Assembly (NCBI RefSeq): GCF_000024545.1 | Contig: NC_013947.1 | Span: forward strand, 3,410,001-3,474,000 | Source: Stackebrandtia nassauensis DSM 44728 | GTDB lineage: Bacteria; Actinomycetota; Actinomycetes; Mycobacteriales; Micromonosporaceae | Length of the DNA: 64,000 nucleotides | Direction of reading: 5' to 3' | In this document: positions 25,632-33,343 of the stretch, in pieces | How the letters are laid out: each line of letters starts with the position of its first letter | Position numbering within the stretch: position 1 is the stretch's first letter | Made by a program: the position numbers and the translations under genes | Notes under the pieces: model-generated | What the model saw: the letters and a program-made list of their open reading frames with translations, nothing else | Told to the model about the DNA's origin: nothing | Databases searched by the model: none

Positions 25632-26849
25632 ATGGAACCGGACACCGAACTGCCAACCCGACGGCGACGGCTGCGCCGGTTCGTCATCGGCGGGGTCATC
25701 CTGGTCGTGGGGGTCGCCAGCTGGATCACCATCGATGAACTGTCCGGTCCGGACGAGACTGTCGAGCGGTTCTTGACCGCGGCGAAGAACCGCGATGTCG
25801 ACGCGGCTTTGGCGGAGGTTCTGCCGAAGACTCTCAATGAGATACGCACCGACGACCCCGACGTCTACACCGAGCACGATGGCGAGGATGCGTTCCTGAC
25901 CGACAAGGCCATGCGAACCGACTGGGATTTCGGGTGGATCTCCGCCGGGCCCAAGGGTGTCATCAACGAGTCGGGCACCGCGACCGTCTCCGCCGAGATC
26001 ACCGGATTGGGTCAGACCAAGACCGCTGTCTTCGAACTCACCGAAACCAAACACGGCTGGATGCTCGATGATCCGTTCGTGTACGTGAGCCTTCCTTACA
26101 CGCCGTTGACCTATTTGGATATCGATGGGGTGCGCGCCGAGGACCCGGCTCTCGAGATGATCGATCCGCGTCCGTCATTTCCGGTGTTCCCGGGAACCCA
26201 TCGTTTCTTCGACGATCTGCCCGCCGATGTCGACGTCGCCAGCAGCCCCAAGCGCACGAAGTTGTTGGCGCAGACCAAGTGGGACGACGATGGCAACGCG
26301 CCCGCTGTGCGACTTGGCGAACTCACGCTCAACGGCGACCTGTTGGACCAGGCGCGGCGCAGCATCAGATCGCTCTTCGACACGTGCGCGGCGACCAAAG
26401 AGGCCGTTCCCGAGCCGTCCGACGATCACGTCAACCAGGGCTGCCCGTTCGAAATGCAGATCGAGTTCGACATCGGCGACGAAGTCTTTCAAGCACGCGA
26501 AGACCACCCGGTGACGTGGGATGTGAAAACGCCACCCGAGTTCGACATCGTCGACGTCCGCGACGAAGACCCCGACAAAGCCTGGGCGCTCAACAGTTTC
26601 GAGGCACAACCGGTGAAACCCGGTCGCCTCGTCGTATCCGGTGTCGCCGAAGGCTTCTACGGCACGAACCGGAACCTGAAGTTCAGCTTCGACTGCGAGT
26701 TCGCGCCCCGGGGCCTTCGCGGACGACTCGACAGCGACGACGCCATCGCCATGCGTCTCCTGCCGGAATCCGAAGCCGAGCTCGTCATCGTCAACGAGAA
26801 GGACGACGGCTGCTCGTTCGAGCACACATTCGTCCCGAAGGGGCGCTAA
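25632..26849 (+). CDS. Membrane-anchored protein of unknown function
   Basis: A 405-residue protein. A basic N-terminal stretch (TRRRRLRRF) precedes one membrane helix at about residues 17-35, giving an outside orientation for the rest. The outer part contains an NTF2-like start (ETVERFLTAAKNRDVDAALAEVLP), as seen in actinobacterial secreted proteins, and later beta-rich segments with four cysteines (DTCAATKE, NQGCPFEM, SFDCEF, DGCSFE). No catalytic motif is seen. GAGGAG precedes the ATG. It seems to stand alone; function unknown. Confidence 0.75.
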   Translation: MEPDTELPTRRRRLRRFVIGGVILVVGVASWITIDELSGPDETVERFLTAAKNRDVDAALAEVLPKTLNEIRTDDPDVYTEHDGEDAFLTDKAMRTDWDFGWISAGPKGVINESGTATVSAEITGLGQTKTAVFELTETKHGWMLDDPFVYVSLPYTPLTYLDIDGVRAEDPALEMIDPRPSFPVFPGTHRFFDDLPADVDVASSPKRTKLLAQTKWDDDGNAPAVRLGELTLNGDLLDQARRSIRSLFDTCAATKEAVPEPSDDHVNQGCPFEMQIEFDIGDEVFQAREDHPVTWDVKTPPEFDIVDVRDEDPDKAWALNSFEAQPVKPGRLVVSGVAEGFYGTNRNLKFSFDCEFAPRGLRGRLDSDDAIAMRLLPESEAELVIVNEKDDGCSFEHTFVPKGR

Positions 26850-27742
26850 ATGTGGGGTGTTAGGTTGCGGCCATGACGGAGACGATGACCGAGATGCACG
26901 GCACGGCGCGCCTGGTGATCCGCGACGGCAAGCTGGAGGAGTTCAAACGCCTTGTCGCCGAGGCGAAGGAGATCGTGCGCACTCAGGACCCCGGCACCAT
27001 CGAGTACAACGTGTACCTCAACGCCGAGGGCACCGAGGCGTTCGTTCACGAGCGCTATCGCGACGCGGCCGCCGGTACGGCGCACTCCGAGAACATCAGT
27101 GGCCTGATGCCGAGGTTTCTCGAGGTCGCGACGATCACCGGTGAGGTGTGCGGGAATCCGAGCCCGGAACTGCGGGCGATGTTGGAAGGCGCCGGTGTGA
27201 AGGTGTACTCGCCGCTGTAACAGCGGGTATTCCATGGAGACGCCGTCCAGGGTGACGCCGTTGGGTAGCGGGACCCGGGTGCGGGCGCGTTCCCGGAAGC
27301 CGAAGGAGCGGTAGAGGGGTTCGCCCGGCAGGGTGGCCATGAGGACCAGGGTGGTGAAGCCCTGGGCTCGGGCGTCGTGTTCGCAGCGGGTGAGGATGGC
27401 GCGGCCCAGGCCGCGGCGGGTCCAGTCGCCGCGGACGAACATCGCGCGGACGCGGGCCGGTTCGGTGGCCGGGTCGAGGAGGCGGTCGTCGGTGGGGGCG
27501 TCGCCGGAGCCGGTGTAGAGCTTGTCGCGTTTGCTCCAACCGCCGCAGGCGACGATCTGGCCGTTGGCTTCGTGGACGTAGTAGGTGCCGTCGTCGATGA
27601 GGACCGTGTCGGGTTCGGTGAGGTAGCGGGCGGCGGCGGCGGTTTCGCGTTCGTCGTGGAACAGGGGGAACGTGTCGAGCACCGATTGCCGCATCAGGGT
27701 GGCGATCGCCGGTATGTCGGTTGTGGTGGCCTCGCGCAGCAC
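26846..27742 (-). CDS. GNAT family N-acetyltransferase with a read-through C-terminal extension
   Basis: The first ~176 residues are a complete GNAT enzyme: LREATTTDIPAIATLMRQS, substrate-side DDGTYYVHEANGQIVACGGW, and the acetyl-CoA loop VRGDWTRRGLGRAILTRCE with a typical end DGVSMEYPLL. The frame then has no stop and runs a further ~120 codons exactly antisense to the ABM gene (RRVHLHTGAFQHRPQFRAR...), with no family similarity. The GTG at 27742 follows AGGAGGG. A natural stop near 27,220 may have been lost; the extension may be translated or removed. Acetyl acceptor unknown. Confidence 0.7.
   Translation of the reverse strand: MLREATTTDIPAIATLMRQSVLDTFPLFHDERETAAAARYLTEPDTVLIDDGTYYVHEANGQIVACGGWSKRDKLYTGSGDAPTDDRLLDPATEPARVRAMFVRGDWTRRGLGRAILTRCEHDARAQGFTTLVLMATLPGEPLYRSFGFRERARTRVPLPNGVTLDGVSMEYPLLQRRVHLHTGAFQHRPQFRARIPAHLTGDRRDLEKPRHQATDVLGVRRTGGRVAIALVNERLGALGVEVHVVLDGAGVLSAHDLLRLGDKAFELLQLAVADHQARRAVHLGHRLRHGRNLTPHI
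26861..26866 (+). promoter_or_regulatory. -10 box of a probably leaderless ABM gene
   Basis: TAGGTT ends six bases before the ATG at 26873; there is no ribosome-binding site. Confidence 0.45.
26873..27220 (+). CDS. Antibiotic biosynthesis monooxygenase (ABM) domain protein
   Basis: A 115-residue dimeric alpha+beta-barrel protein of the ABM/quinol-monooxygenase group. Core: GTARLVIRDGKLEEFKRLVAEAKEIVRTQDPGTIEYNVYLN and EAFVHERYRDAAAGTAHSEN. Such proteins oxidise aromatic or quinol compounds without cofactor or degrade heme; which applies here cannot be told. The full gene lies antisense inside the long C-terminal extension of the GNAT frame on the other strand. Confidence 0.85.
   Translation: MTETMTEMHGTARLVIRDGKLEEFKRLVAEAKEIVRTQDPGTIEYNVYLNAEGTEAFVHERYRDAAAGTAHSENISGLMPRFLEVATITGEVCGNPSPELRAMLEGAGVKVYSPL
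27212..27226. repeat. Palindrome at the ABM stop codon
   Basis: CCGCTGT-A-ACAGCGG spans the TAA of the ABM gene and lies at the junction of the real GNAT domain and its extension. It has a one-base centre and no T-run; it could be a weak terminator stem or a protein site. Confidence 0.35.
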
Positions 27743-27893
27743 GGGTTGTCCCTCCTGGCATCGCGTATTCGGAGCACAGCCTAGCCAGGCTGAGTCGCGG
27801 CGCCAAGCGCTTGCGCTGTGAGCAAATAATGTGGCGCGATCGCGTGGGAGTGGCTATCTTCGACCTACACGTGAAAAGGAGGTGGTCCAAACA

Positions 27894-27932
27894 GTGAGCG
27901 TTAATTGGACTCGTGAGGTGGTCGCGCGCTAG
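27894..27932 (+). CDS. Candidate 12-residue leader peptide
   Basis: A short frame GTG AGC GTT AAT TGG ACT CGT... ending with TAG encodes (M/V)SVNWTREVVAR. It is preceded, 11 bases upstream of the GTG, by one of the strongest ribosome-binding sites in the window: AAGGAGGTGG pairs with nearly all of the 16S tail. The stop codon lies in the loop of the GC-rich hairpin 27920-27945. Such an arrangement resembles a translated leader whose ribosome affects downstream folding, but no database evidence was available and it may be non-coding. Confidence 0.35.
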   Translation: MSVNWTREVVAR

Positions 27933-27945
27933 TCGGCGCGCAACC
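27920..27945 (+). repeat. GC-rich hairpin over the stop of the short frame
   Basis: GGT-C-GCGCGC (27920-27929), loop TAGTCG (27930-27935), GCGCGC-A-ACC (27936-27945). The loop begins with the TAG stop codon. A ribosome on the short frame would melt this stem. Confidence 0.5.
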
Positions 27946-27981
27946 GATTCGTACAACGGACGGTCGTGAAGCGCCTCGATT

Positions 27982-28008
27982 CCGCCCGGAGGCTTTGCCT
28001 CTTGGCGG
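27982..28008 (+). terminator. Terminator-like or attenuator-like hairpin
   Basis: CCGCC-CG-GAGGC, loop TTT, GCCTC-TT-GGCGG: two perfect five-base stems separated by a symmetric two-base internal loop. It is followed by GGGGCGAATACC, without a T-run, so classic Rho-independent termination is not shown; it may act as an attenuator or as the 3' end of a small RNA. Confidence 0.4.
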
Positions 28009-28216
28009 GGGCGAATACCACGCGGCCACCGGAGCTCCTGGGTGTCGTACCTAGTCCACTACGACATGGATCGCCTTCTTAGCGAGGTGGTCTGCCCCGG
28101 GAGCTTCTTGCTGCCCCGTGATCGTTTTCGTTCGGATGCCGGGTCGGTGCGGGCCTGGATCGGGCATGATGTCGCGTACTGGTTTTTTGGTTGCCGGTGC
28201 GTGAAAGGGATCCGTG

Positions 28217-29716
28217 ATGCGAGAGTCGGTGCTGCGGCGGGTATGGCGTCCCGGTGGGATCGTGGTGGCGGTCGGCGTGGTGGTCGTGGCGGGGCTGGGT
28301 GTCCCGGCGGCGAGTGCTGAGTCGGCGGAACCGGATTGGCGGCCGTGCGACGAGGGCAACAAGGCGCAGTGCGCGACCCTGCCGGTGCCGATCGACCATG
28401 ACGACCCCGACGGCGCGAGCATCGAGTTGTCGTTGGCGCGGCTGCCCGCGCAGGATCCCGAGAAGCGACGCGGCACGGTCGTGTTCCATCCGGGAGGACC
28501 GGCCGAGGCGGTGTCGGTGCTGACCGAGCCGCAGGACCAGGCCGCGTTCGAGGAGCTGACACGGTGGTTCGACGTGGTGACGTTCGACTCCCGTGGGTTC
28601 GGTGGCAGTGGCCCGATGTGTGATCCCGACAAGGCGCCGCCAGTGGGGTCGATTCTGGATTCGGCTGGGGCGTATGCCGATCAGCGCGCCGAGGTCGCCG
28701 CGTACGCGAAGGATTGTCGGGCCGATCAGCCGAAGTTGGCCGGGCACACGTCGGCGGAGGACGCCGCCCACGACATCGACGCGATTCGTCGATCGCTGGG
28801 CGAGGAGAAGATCTACTACTACGGCAACTCCTACGGTTCGGTGTTCGGGCAGGAGTACGCCGAGCTGTATGGGGAGCATCTCGAACGGCTCTATTTGGAC
28901 AGCGTGGCCGATCACACGGTGCCGTACTGGCGGGACAACGCCAATGCCGCGAAGGTCATGGAGGACCGGATTCCCCGGTTCGCGCGCTGGTGCGACGAGA
29001 ACCCAAAGTGCGCTTTGCGTGGCGAGGACGTGCTGGAGGTCTGGGACGAGGTGGTGGCCGCCGCCGAGGACGAGCCGTTGCCCACTTCTGAGGGCGGCAG
29101 TGTCTCGCACATCCAGATTAGGACCATGTCCACATGGAATCTGGAGTTCGAGGGTTACGGCGAGAAGCTGGCGCAAGCGTTCGCGCGGGCGCGCGAGGAC
29201 GGCACCGGCGACGGTTTCGCCGAGGCCATGTACGACGACTTCCGAGGTGATGCCGGGCAGGTGACCTGGTGCGCCGACTCTCCGGTGACGCCCGACAGTT
29301 TCCACGCGTTGCGGGCCATCGCCGAGCAGGGGCGTGACGAGACGCCGCGCGTGGGTTGGCTCAACGTGCTGGGCAACGCCTGGCGGTGTGCCGGTTGGCC
29401 ACGGCGGGGAAGCAATCCTCCGTCCCCGTTGGACGCCGAGGACGCTCCCCCAGCGTTGGTGGTCAACAGCACCCTCGACGCGGGCACGCACCTGGCGGGG
29501 GCGCGCAATGTGGCTTCACAGTTGCCAGGAAGCGGTTTCGTGACCGTCAACGGGGACGCTCACGCGGCCTACTGGCTCGGCAACGCGTGCGTGCGCGAGG
29601 TGGTGCACCGTTATCTGCTCGACGGCGCGTTGCCCGAGCCCGGTACCGAGTGCGACGCCGAGCCGCGACGGTTCGCGGGCGCCACCGGCGCGAACGCGGG
29701 TGCCGGTTTGCCATAA
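28217..29716 (+). CDS. Secreted alpha/beta-hydrolase, tripeptidyl aminopeptidase type
   Basis: A 499-residue exported hydrolase of the S33 tripeptidyl-aminopeptidase (TAP) group. A signal peptide covers about 1-33 (GGIVVAVGVVVVAGLGVPAASA). The fold shows CATLPVPIDHDDPDGASIEL, TVVFHPGGP (oxyanion hole), VTFDSRGFGGSGP, and the nucleophile GNSYGS. The C-terminal TAP-like part has the catalytic Asp region PALVVNSTLDAGTHLAGA and a His in NGDAHAAYW. It would release short peptides outside the cell. ATG 28217 was preferred over the GTG at 28214 by its spacing from AAAGGGA. Confidence 0.9.
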   Translation: MRESVLRRVWRPGGIVVAVGVVVVAGLGVPAASAESAEPDWRPCDEGNKAQCATLPVPIDHDDPDGASIELSLARLPAQDPEKRRGTVVFHPGGPAEAVSVLTEPQDQAAFEELTRWFDVVTFDSRGFGGSGPMCDPDKAPPVGSILDSAGAYADQRAEVAAYAKDCRADQPKLAGHTSAEDAAHDIDAIRRSLGEEKIYYYGNSYGSVFGQEYAELYGEHLERLYLDSVADHTVPYWRDNANAAKVMEDRIPRFARWCDENPKCALRGEDVLEVWDEVVAAAEDEPLPTSEGGSVSHIQIRTMSTWNLEFEGYGEKLAQAFARAREDGTGDGFAEAMYDDFRGDAGQVTWCADSPVTPDSFHALRAIAEQGRDETPRVGWLNVLGNAWRCAGWPRRGSNPPSPLDAEDAPPALVVNSTLDAGTHLAGARNVASQLPGSGFVTVNGDAHAAYWLGNACVREVVHRYLLDGALPEPGTECDAEPRRFAGATGANAGAGLP

Positions 29717-29766
29717 CCGGGCCACAACCCGCTGGTGCCAACGGTTCGCGTGCGGGTCGGGGGTTC

Positions 29767-29815
29767 TTGACAGTGTGTCCCGCTCGGCTCTAGGGTTTTG
29801 GGTAATCGATTACCC
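29767..29815 (+). promoter_or_regulatory. Promoter with a perfect LacI-type palindrome
   Basis: A promoter TTGACA (29767-29772), 18 bp, TAGGGT (29791-29796) is followed at once by GGGTAATCGATTACCC (29800-29815), a perfect 16-bp palindrome with the central CG typical of LacI operators. The predicted transcription start falls in the palindrome. No LacI gene is adjacent, so the regulator is elsewhere. The gap 29717-29834 is otherwise empty. Confidence 0.65.
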
Positions 29816-29834
29816 GAATGGCGAGGTATCCCCC

Positions 29835-32627
29835 ATGACGCCCCTGGATCGTGCTGCGGAAAAGTCGCGAAATCGTTTGCTCAGCGCGGTGCCCCGTGCC
29901 GTGGTGCGGTTCGCCGCCGTTTTGGTGCTGACGGCGGGTGCGCTCACCGGTTTGTCGGTGTCGGCGCAGCCCGCGCACGCGGCGCCCGGCCCCACCGGCT
30001 GGGACAGTTACCGGCATCCCGAGCGCATGACCGAGATCGACACCGGGGCCCGGACCCGGCAGTACTCCAGTTACGACCGCAGCGGCGGCAACGACGACGG
30101 GTTCGTGGGCACCTATTCGTGTCTGCGTTCCACCGACGCCGGTTGCGTCATCGCCGAGCATGTCGGGGCCGGTGAGATCGACTCGATCTGGTTCACCCGC
30201 GACGAGGGCGATGTCAGCAAGACCGGGACGATCACCATCGAGCTGGACGGCGAGACCGTCGTGGACGCGTCGATTCAGGACATCGTGGATGGGAAGCTGG
30301 GTGCGCCGTTCGTCCATCCGCTGGTGGCCAACGCCGATGAGAGTTCGGGTGGGGTCTACATCAAGGTTCCGATGCCGTACCGGACCTCGATGCGGGTGAC
30401 CACACAGAACAATCCGCTGTTCCATCATGTGACCGCCCGGGAGTTCGACAGCGCCGAGGGTGTGTCCCCGTTCGATCCGTCCGACCCGGCTCAGGACGTG
30501 ATCGACAAGCTCAACGCCGCTGGCACGGCGGATCCGAAACCGCCGCAGGACGGCGCCCAGACGTCGAAGTCTGATGTGGAGGTTCCCGCGGGTGATACCC
30601 GAGAGGTGGCCAGTGGCAGCGGTCCGGGCGCGATCAGCGCGCTGCGGTTCACGTTGCCGCAGTTGGCCGCCGGTGACGGGGACTCCGACGCGGTGTTGCA
30701 CGACGCGCGGCTGCGGATCAGTTTCGACGACCGGCGCACCGTGGACGCCCCGTTGGGTGAGTTCTTCGGTACCGGTCTGGGGCTGTATGACGTGCGGTCG
30801 TTGATGTTCGGCGTCGACGCGGACAAGAAGCAGCTGTCGGCGTGGTGGCTGATGCCGTATCGCAGCGGGTTCTCGGTGGAGATCGTGAACTCCTCGGATG
30901 TGGGTATCAGCGGTGGCGACGTCGAGGTCACTACGGCCGCCGACGATCGCTGGAGCGACGACCTCGCCGCCGGTGGACCGGCGGGGTACTTCACCGCGAT
31001 CGGCAACCGGGACGACACGACGAACGGGCGCGACCACGTTTTCGCCGACACCACCGGTCGCGGCCGGGTGGTCGGGGTGACCGAGACCGTCGAGGGCCGT
31101 ATCGAGACCGGCAACATCCGCAACTACCTGGAGGGCGACGAGCGGCTGTTCACCGACGGGTCGCTGACCCCGGAGATGCACGGCACCGGAACCGAGGACT
31201 TCTACGAGGGCGGTTGGTACTTCAACCGCGGCACCTTCAACGCGCCCATGACCGGCAACCCGGTGCACGAGGAGAAGAAGGACGGTTGCGAGTTCGACTG
31301 CACCAGCATGTACCGGCTGTTCGTGGCCGAGGGAATGGAGTTCGATTCCTCGATCCGGTTCGGTATCGAGCACGGTCCGGCCAACAACGAACCGGCGCTG
31401 TTGGGTTCCACGACGTACCTGTACCAGCAGCCGGACGCGCAGCTGGCCTGGAACGACAGTCTCGACGTCGGGGATGCCGACAGTGAACAGGAGCACGGGT
31501 ACACATCGGACGACTCCGGTGAGATCGAGTCGCTGTCGAGCACCTTCGAGGGCCACGATGGACCGGTGTCACCGGTGAGGTTGGACGGACGCGCCACCAC
31601 GTCCCCGGTGGAGTTCACGATGGCCGTCGACGAGGGCAACAAGGGTGTGGTGCTGCGGCGCGTGTTCGACCAGAAGGCCGGTTACCAGGCCGCCGAGGTG
31701 TCGGTCGACGGCGAGAAGGTCGGCACCTGGCAGCAGCCGCAGTCCAACGAGACCGCGCGCTGGCGCGACGACGCGTTCGCGCTTCCCGCGTCGGTGACGG
31801 CCGGGAAGTCGTCCATCTCGGTGACGCTGACGCCGAAGGCGGAGGCTCCGGCCTTCCACGCGGCCTCGTACGCGGCGCTGTCGGTGGCGCCCGGTTCCGG
31901 GAACTCCGGCGAACCGGCCGAGCCGCGCGGCGTGACCACCGAAACCCGCGAGTACAACGCCATCGCGGTGACCTGGAACCCGGCCGAAGACGACGTCTAC
32001 TCCCCCACCTACGAGGTGTACGGCTCGACCAGTAAGGGCTTCACCCCCGGTCCGGACAACCGCTTGGGCACGACCCGCACCCCGGGGTTCGACCACAATG
32101 GCCTGGGGCTCGGCGAGACCTGGTACTACCGCGTTCGCGCCCTCGACGCCGAGGGCAACACCGGCGCGTACTCCGCCGAGACCGAGGGTGTCAGCGGCGC
32201 GAAGCTGCGGGTGGAGGCGGAGCGGCTGTTGCCGCCGCAGCAGTCCACGGCGCCGGTGGAGTCGCAGCCGAACTGTTGCGGCGCACAATGGTCCGGCGGC
32301 GCCCAGTTGTGGTTCCGGCCCGACAAGGCCGACCACACCGTCACGGTGGCGTTCACCGTCCCCAAGGACGGGAAGTACGACCTGACGGTGGCGCAGACGA
32401 AGGCCCCCGACTACGGCATCAGCACGTTGGCGCTGGACGGGACCGCGATCGGCGACGTCTTCGACGGTTACGACGCGAAGGTCACCGTCCCGGAGCCGGC
32501 CAGTTATGGGCAGCACGAACTGTCGGCCGGGAAACACGAGTTGACGTTGACCGTCACCGGCAAGAGTGACAAGTCGAGCGGGTTCCTGGCCGGTGTCGAC
32601 TTTGTGGACGCCACACTGATCGACTGA
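29835..32627 (+). CDS. Secreted DUF2961 / GH172-type glycan hydrolase with C-terminal accessory domains
   Basis: A 930-residue exported protein. Signal peptide about 1-47 (VRFAAVLVLTAGALTGLSVSAQPAHA). The DUF2961 region (about 50-440) is the GH172 family, whose characterised members act on D-arabinofuranosyl or fructofuranosyl glycans; diagnostic blocks are SSYDRSGGNDDGF, HVGAGEIDSIWFTRDEG and GTGTEDFYEGGWYFNRG. A fibronectin III-like domain lies at about 695-790 (EYNAIAVTWNPAEDDVYSP) and a carbohydrate-binding-like domain at the C-terminus (about 800-930). The gene is alone, behind a LacI-type operator. Confidence 0.85.
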   Translation: MTPLDRAAEKSRNRLLSAVPRAVVRFAAVLVLTAGALTGLSVSAQPAHAAPGPTGWDSYRHPERMTEIDTGARTRQYSSYDRSGGNDDGFVGTYSCLRSTDAGCVIAEHVGAGEIDSIWFTRDEGDVSKTGTITIELDGETVVDASIQDIVDGKLGAPFVHPLVANADESSGGVYIKVPMPYRTSMRVTTQNNPLFHHVTAREFDSAEGVSPFDPSDPAQDVIDKLNAAGTADPKPPQDGAQTSKSDVEVPAGDTREVASGSGPGAISALRFTLPQLAAGDGDSDAVLHDARLRISFDDRRTVDAPLGEFFGTGLGLYDVRSLMFGVDADKKQLSAWWLMPYRSGFSVEIVNSSDVGISGGDVEVTTAADDRWSDDLAAGGPAGYFTAIGNRDDTTNGRDHVFADTTGRGRVVGVTETVEGRIETGNIRNYLEGDERLFTDGSLTPEMHGTGTEDFYEGGWYFNRGTFNAPMTGNPVHEEKKDGCEFDCTSMYRLFVAEGMEFDSSIRFGIEHGPANNEPALLGSTTYLYQQPDAQLAWNDSLDVGDADSEQEHGYTSDDSGEIESLSSTFEGHDGPVSPVRLDGRATTSPVEFTMAVDEGNKGVVLRRVFDQKAGYQAAEVSVDGEKVGTWQQPQSNETARWRDDAFALPASVTAGKSSISVTLTPKAEAPAFHAASYAALSVAPGSGNSGEPAEPRGVTTETREYNAIAVTWNPAEDDVYSPTYEVYGSTSKGFTPGPDNRLGTTRTPGFDHNGLGLGETWYYRVRALDAEGNTGAYSAETEGVSGAKLRVEAERLLPPQQSTAPVESQPNCCGAQWSGGAQLWFRPDKADHTVTVAFTVPKDGKYDLTVAQTKAPDYGISTLALDGTAIGDVFDGYDAKVTVPEPASYGQHELSAGKHELTLTVTGKSDKSSGFLAGVDFVDATLID

Positions 32628-32637
32628 TCGACCTTTA

Positions 32638-32666
32638 TTGACAACGACTTTCATTATCGATAGCTT
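32638..32666 (+). promoter_or_regulatory. Promoter of the VOC gene
   Basis: TTGACA (32638-32643), 17 bp, TAGCTT (32661-32666), then seven bases to the ATG at 32674: a near-ideal promoter for a leaderless transcript. The sequence TGACAACGACTTTCA across the -35 box shares most positions with the Zur-type consensus; this is only suggestive. Confidence 0.6.
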
Positions 32667-32673
32667 GGCGGTC

Positions 32674-33312
32674 ATGGAGATCGATCACGTCGTCCTGGCC
32701 GCACGCGGCAAGACCGAGGCCGAGGAGGTTCTCGATCAGGCGGGCCTGGGCGTCGCCCGGGGTCGCACCCTCCCCGGCCTGGGACTGTCCAATCTCGTCG
32801 TACCGCTGCGGCATGGGCAGATACTGGAAGTGCACTATCCCAACGGCGAGACCCCGGCAGCCGATGCTCCGCCGCTGCTGCGGTTCGACACCGACGCCTT
32901 GGACACGCATCCGGCGCACACCCTGATCCCGATGGCGTGGCTGGTGGTGATCGAGGACGCGGCGCGGCTGCGCGACCTCGCCGCCGCGCACGACATGTCG
33001 GTGATCGAGGCGCCCGCCGAAGGACCTGAGTTCCCGCCGTACACACTGGCCGGTTTCGGCGCGAACTTCGAGCGCCGGTTTCTACCGTGTCTGATCCACT
33101 GGCCCCAGGGCCAGCCCGTCCTGGACGCGCCCCACCGCCGACGCCCCCTGGGGATCACCGGTATCGACGTCGCCGGACCGGTCGGGACCATCGAGGACTG
33201 GTGCGGCGGTGAACCCGACGGGCTGCGGACGCTGCCGGGTACCTCGGGGCCGGTGCGGGTCACGGTCGGCTTCGCCGAGGGGCCGCCGGTGACGTTCGGA
33301 CTGCCCGAGTAG
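32674..33312 (+). CDS. VOC/glyoxalase-like domain protein
   Basis: A 212-residue protein of the vicinal-oxygen-chelate superfamily, Glyoxalase-like group: MEIDHVVLAARG at the start and LVVPLRHGQILEVHYPNGETP later, with a second repeat after residue 110. The reaction is unknown. ATG 32674 was chosen because the fold begins there and the promoter's -10 box lies seven bases upstream; no Shine-Dalgarno is present. Confidence 0.85.
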   Translation: MEIDHVVLAARGKTEAEEVLDQAGLGVARGRTLPGLGLSNLVVPLRHGQILEVHYPNGETPAADAPPLLRFDTDALDTHPAHTLIPMAWLVVIEDAARLRDLAAAHDMSVIEAPAEGPEFPPYTLAGFGANFERRFLPCLIHWPQGQPVLDAPHRRRPLGITGIDVAGPVGTIEDWCGGEPDGLRTLPGTSGPVRVTVGFAEGPPVTFGLPE

Positions 33313-33330
33313 ATCGGACGCGGCGGCCAC

Positions 33331-33336
33331 TATGCT
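33331..33336 (+). promoter_or_regulatory. -10 box of a probably leaderless gene
   Basis: TATGCT ends seven bases before the ATG at 33344; no ribosome-binding site is present. Confidence 0.4.
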
Positions 33337-33343
33337 TCCGCGA

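Larger units (their letters stand above)
27743..28216 (+). other. Long intergenic region with leader-like elements
   Basis: A 474-bp gap between the divergent GNAT and secreted-peptidase genes. Features: an AGCGC-TT-GCGCT dyad near 27,806-27,817; a near-perfect anti-16S match AAAAGGAGGTGGTCC at 27,874-27,888; a 12-codon reading frame 27894-27932; a hairpin 27920-27945 over its stop; and a second hairpin 27982-28008. From 28,010 to 28,202 nothing else was seen. Confidence 0.5.

Noticed and set aside
22999-25656. Very long open frame (885 codons) on the minus strand opposite xylB and xylA
   Set aside because: Composition is typical of the antisense of high-GC genes, no domain is recognisable, and the plus-strand genes are certain.
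27212-27226. Palindrome as a Rho-independent terminator
   Set aside because: Only a one-base loop and no T-run; kept only as a repeat.
28042-28320. 92-codon frame before the secreted peptidase
   Set aside because: No ribosome site, overlaps the signal-peptide region of the real gene, glycine/arginine-rich tail.
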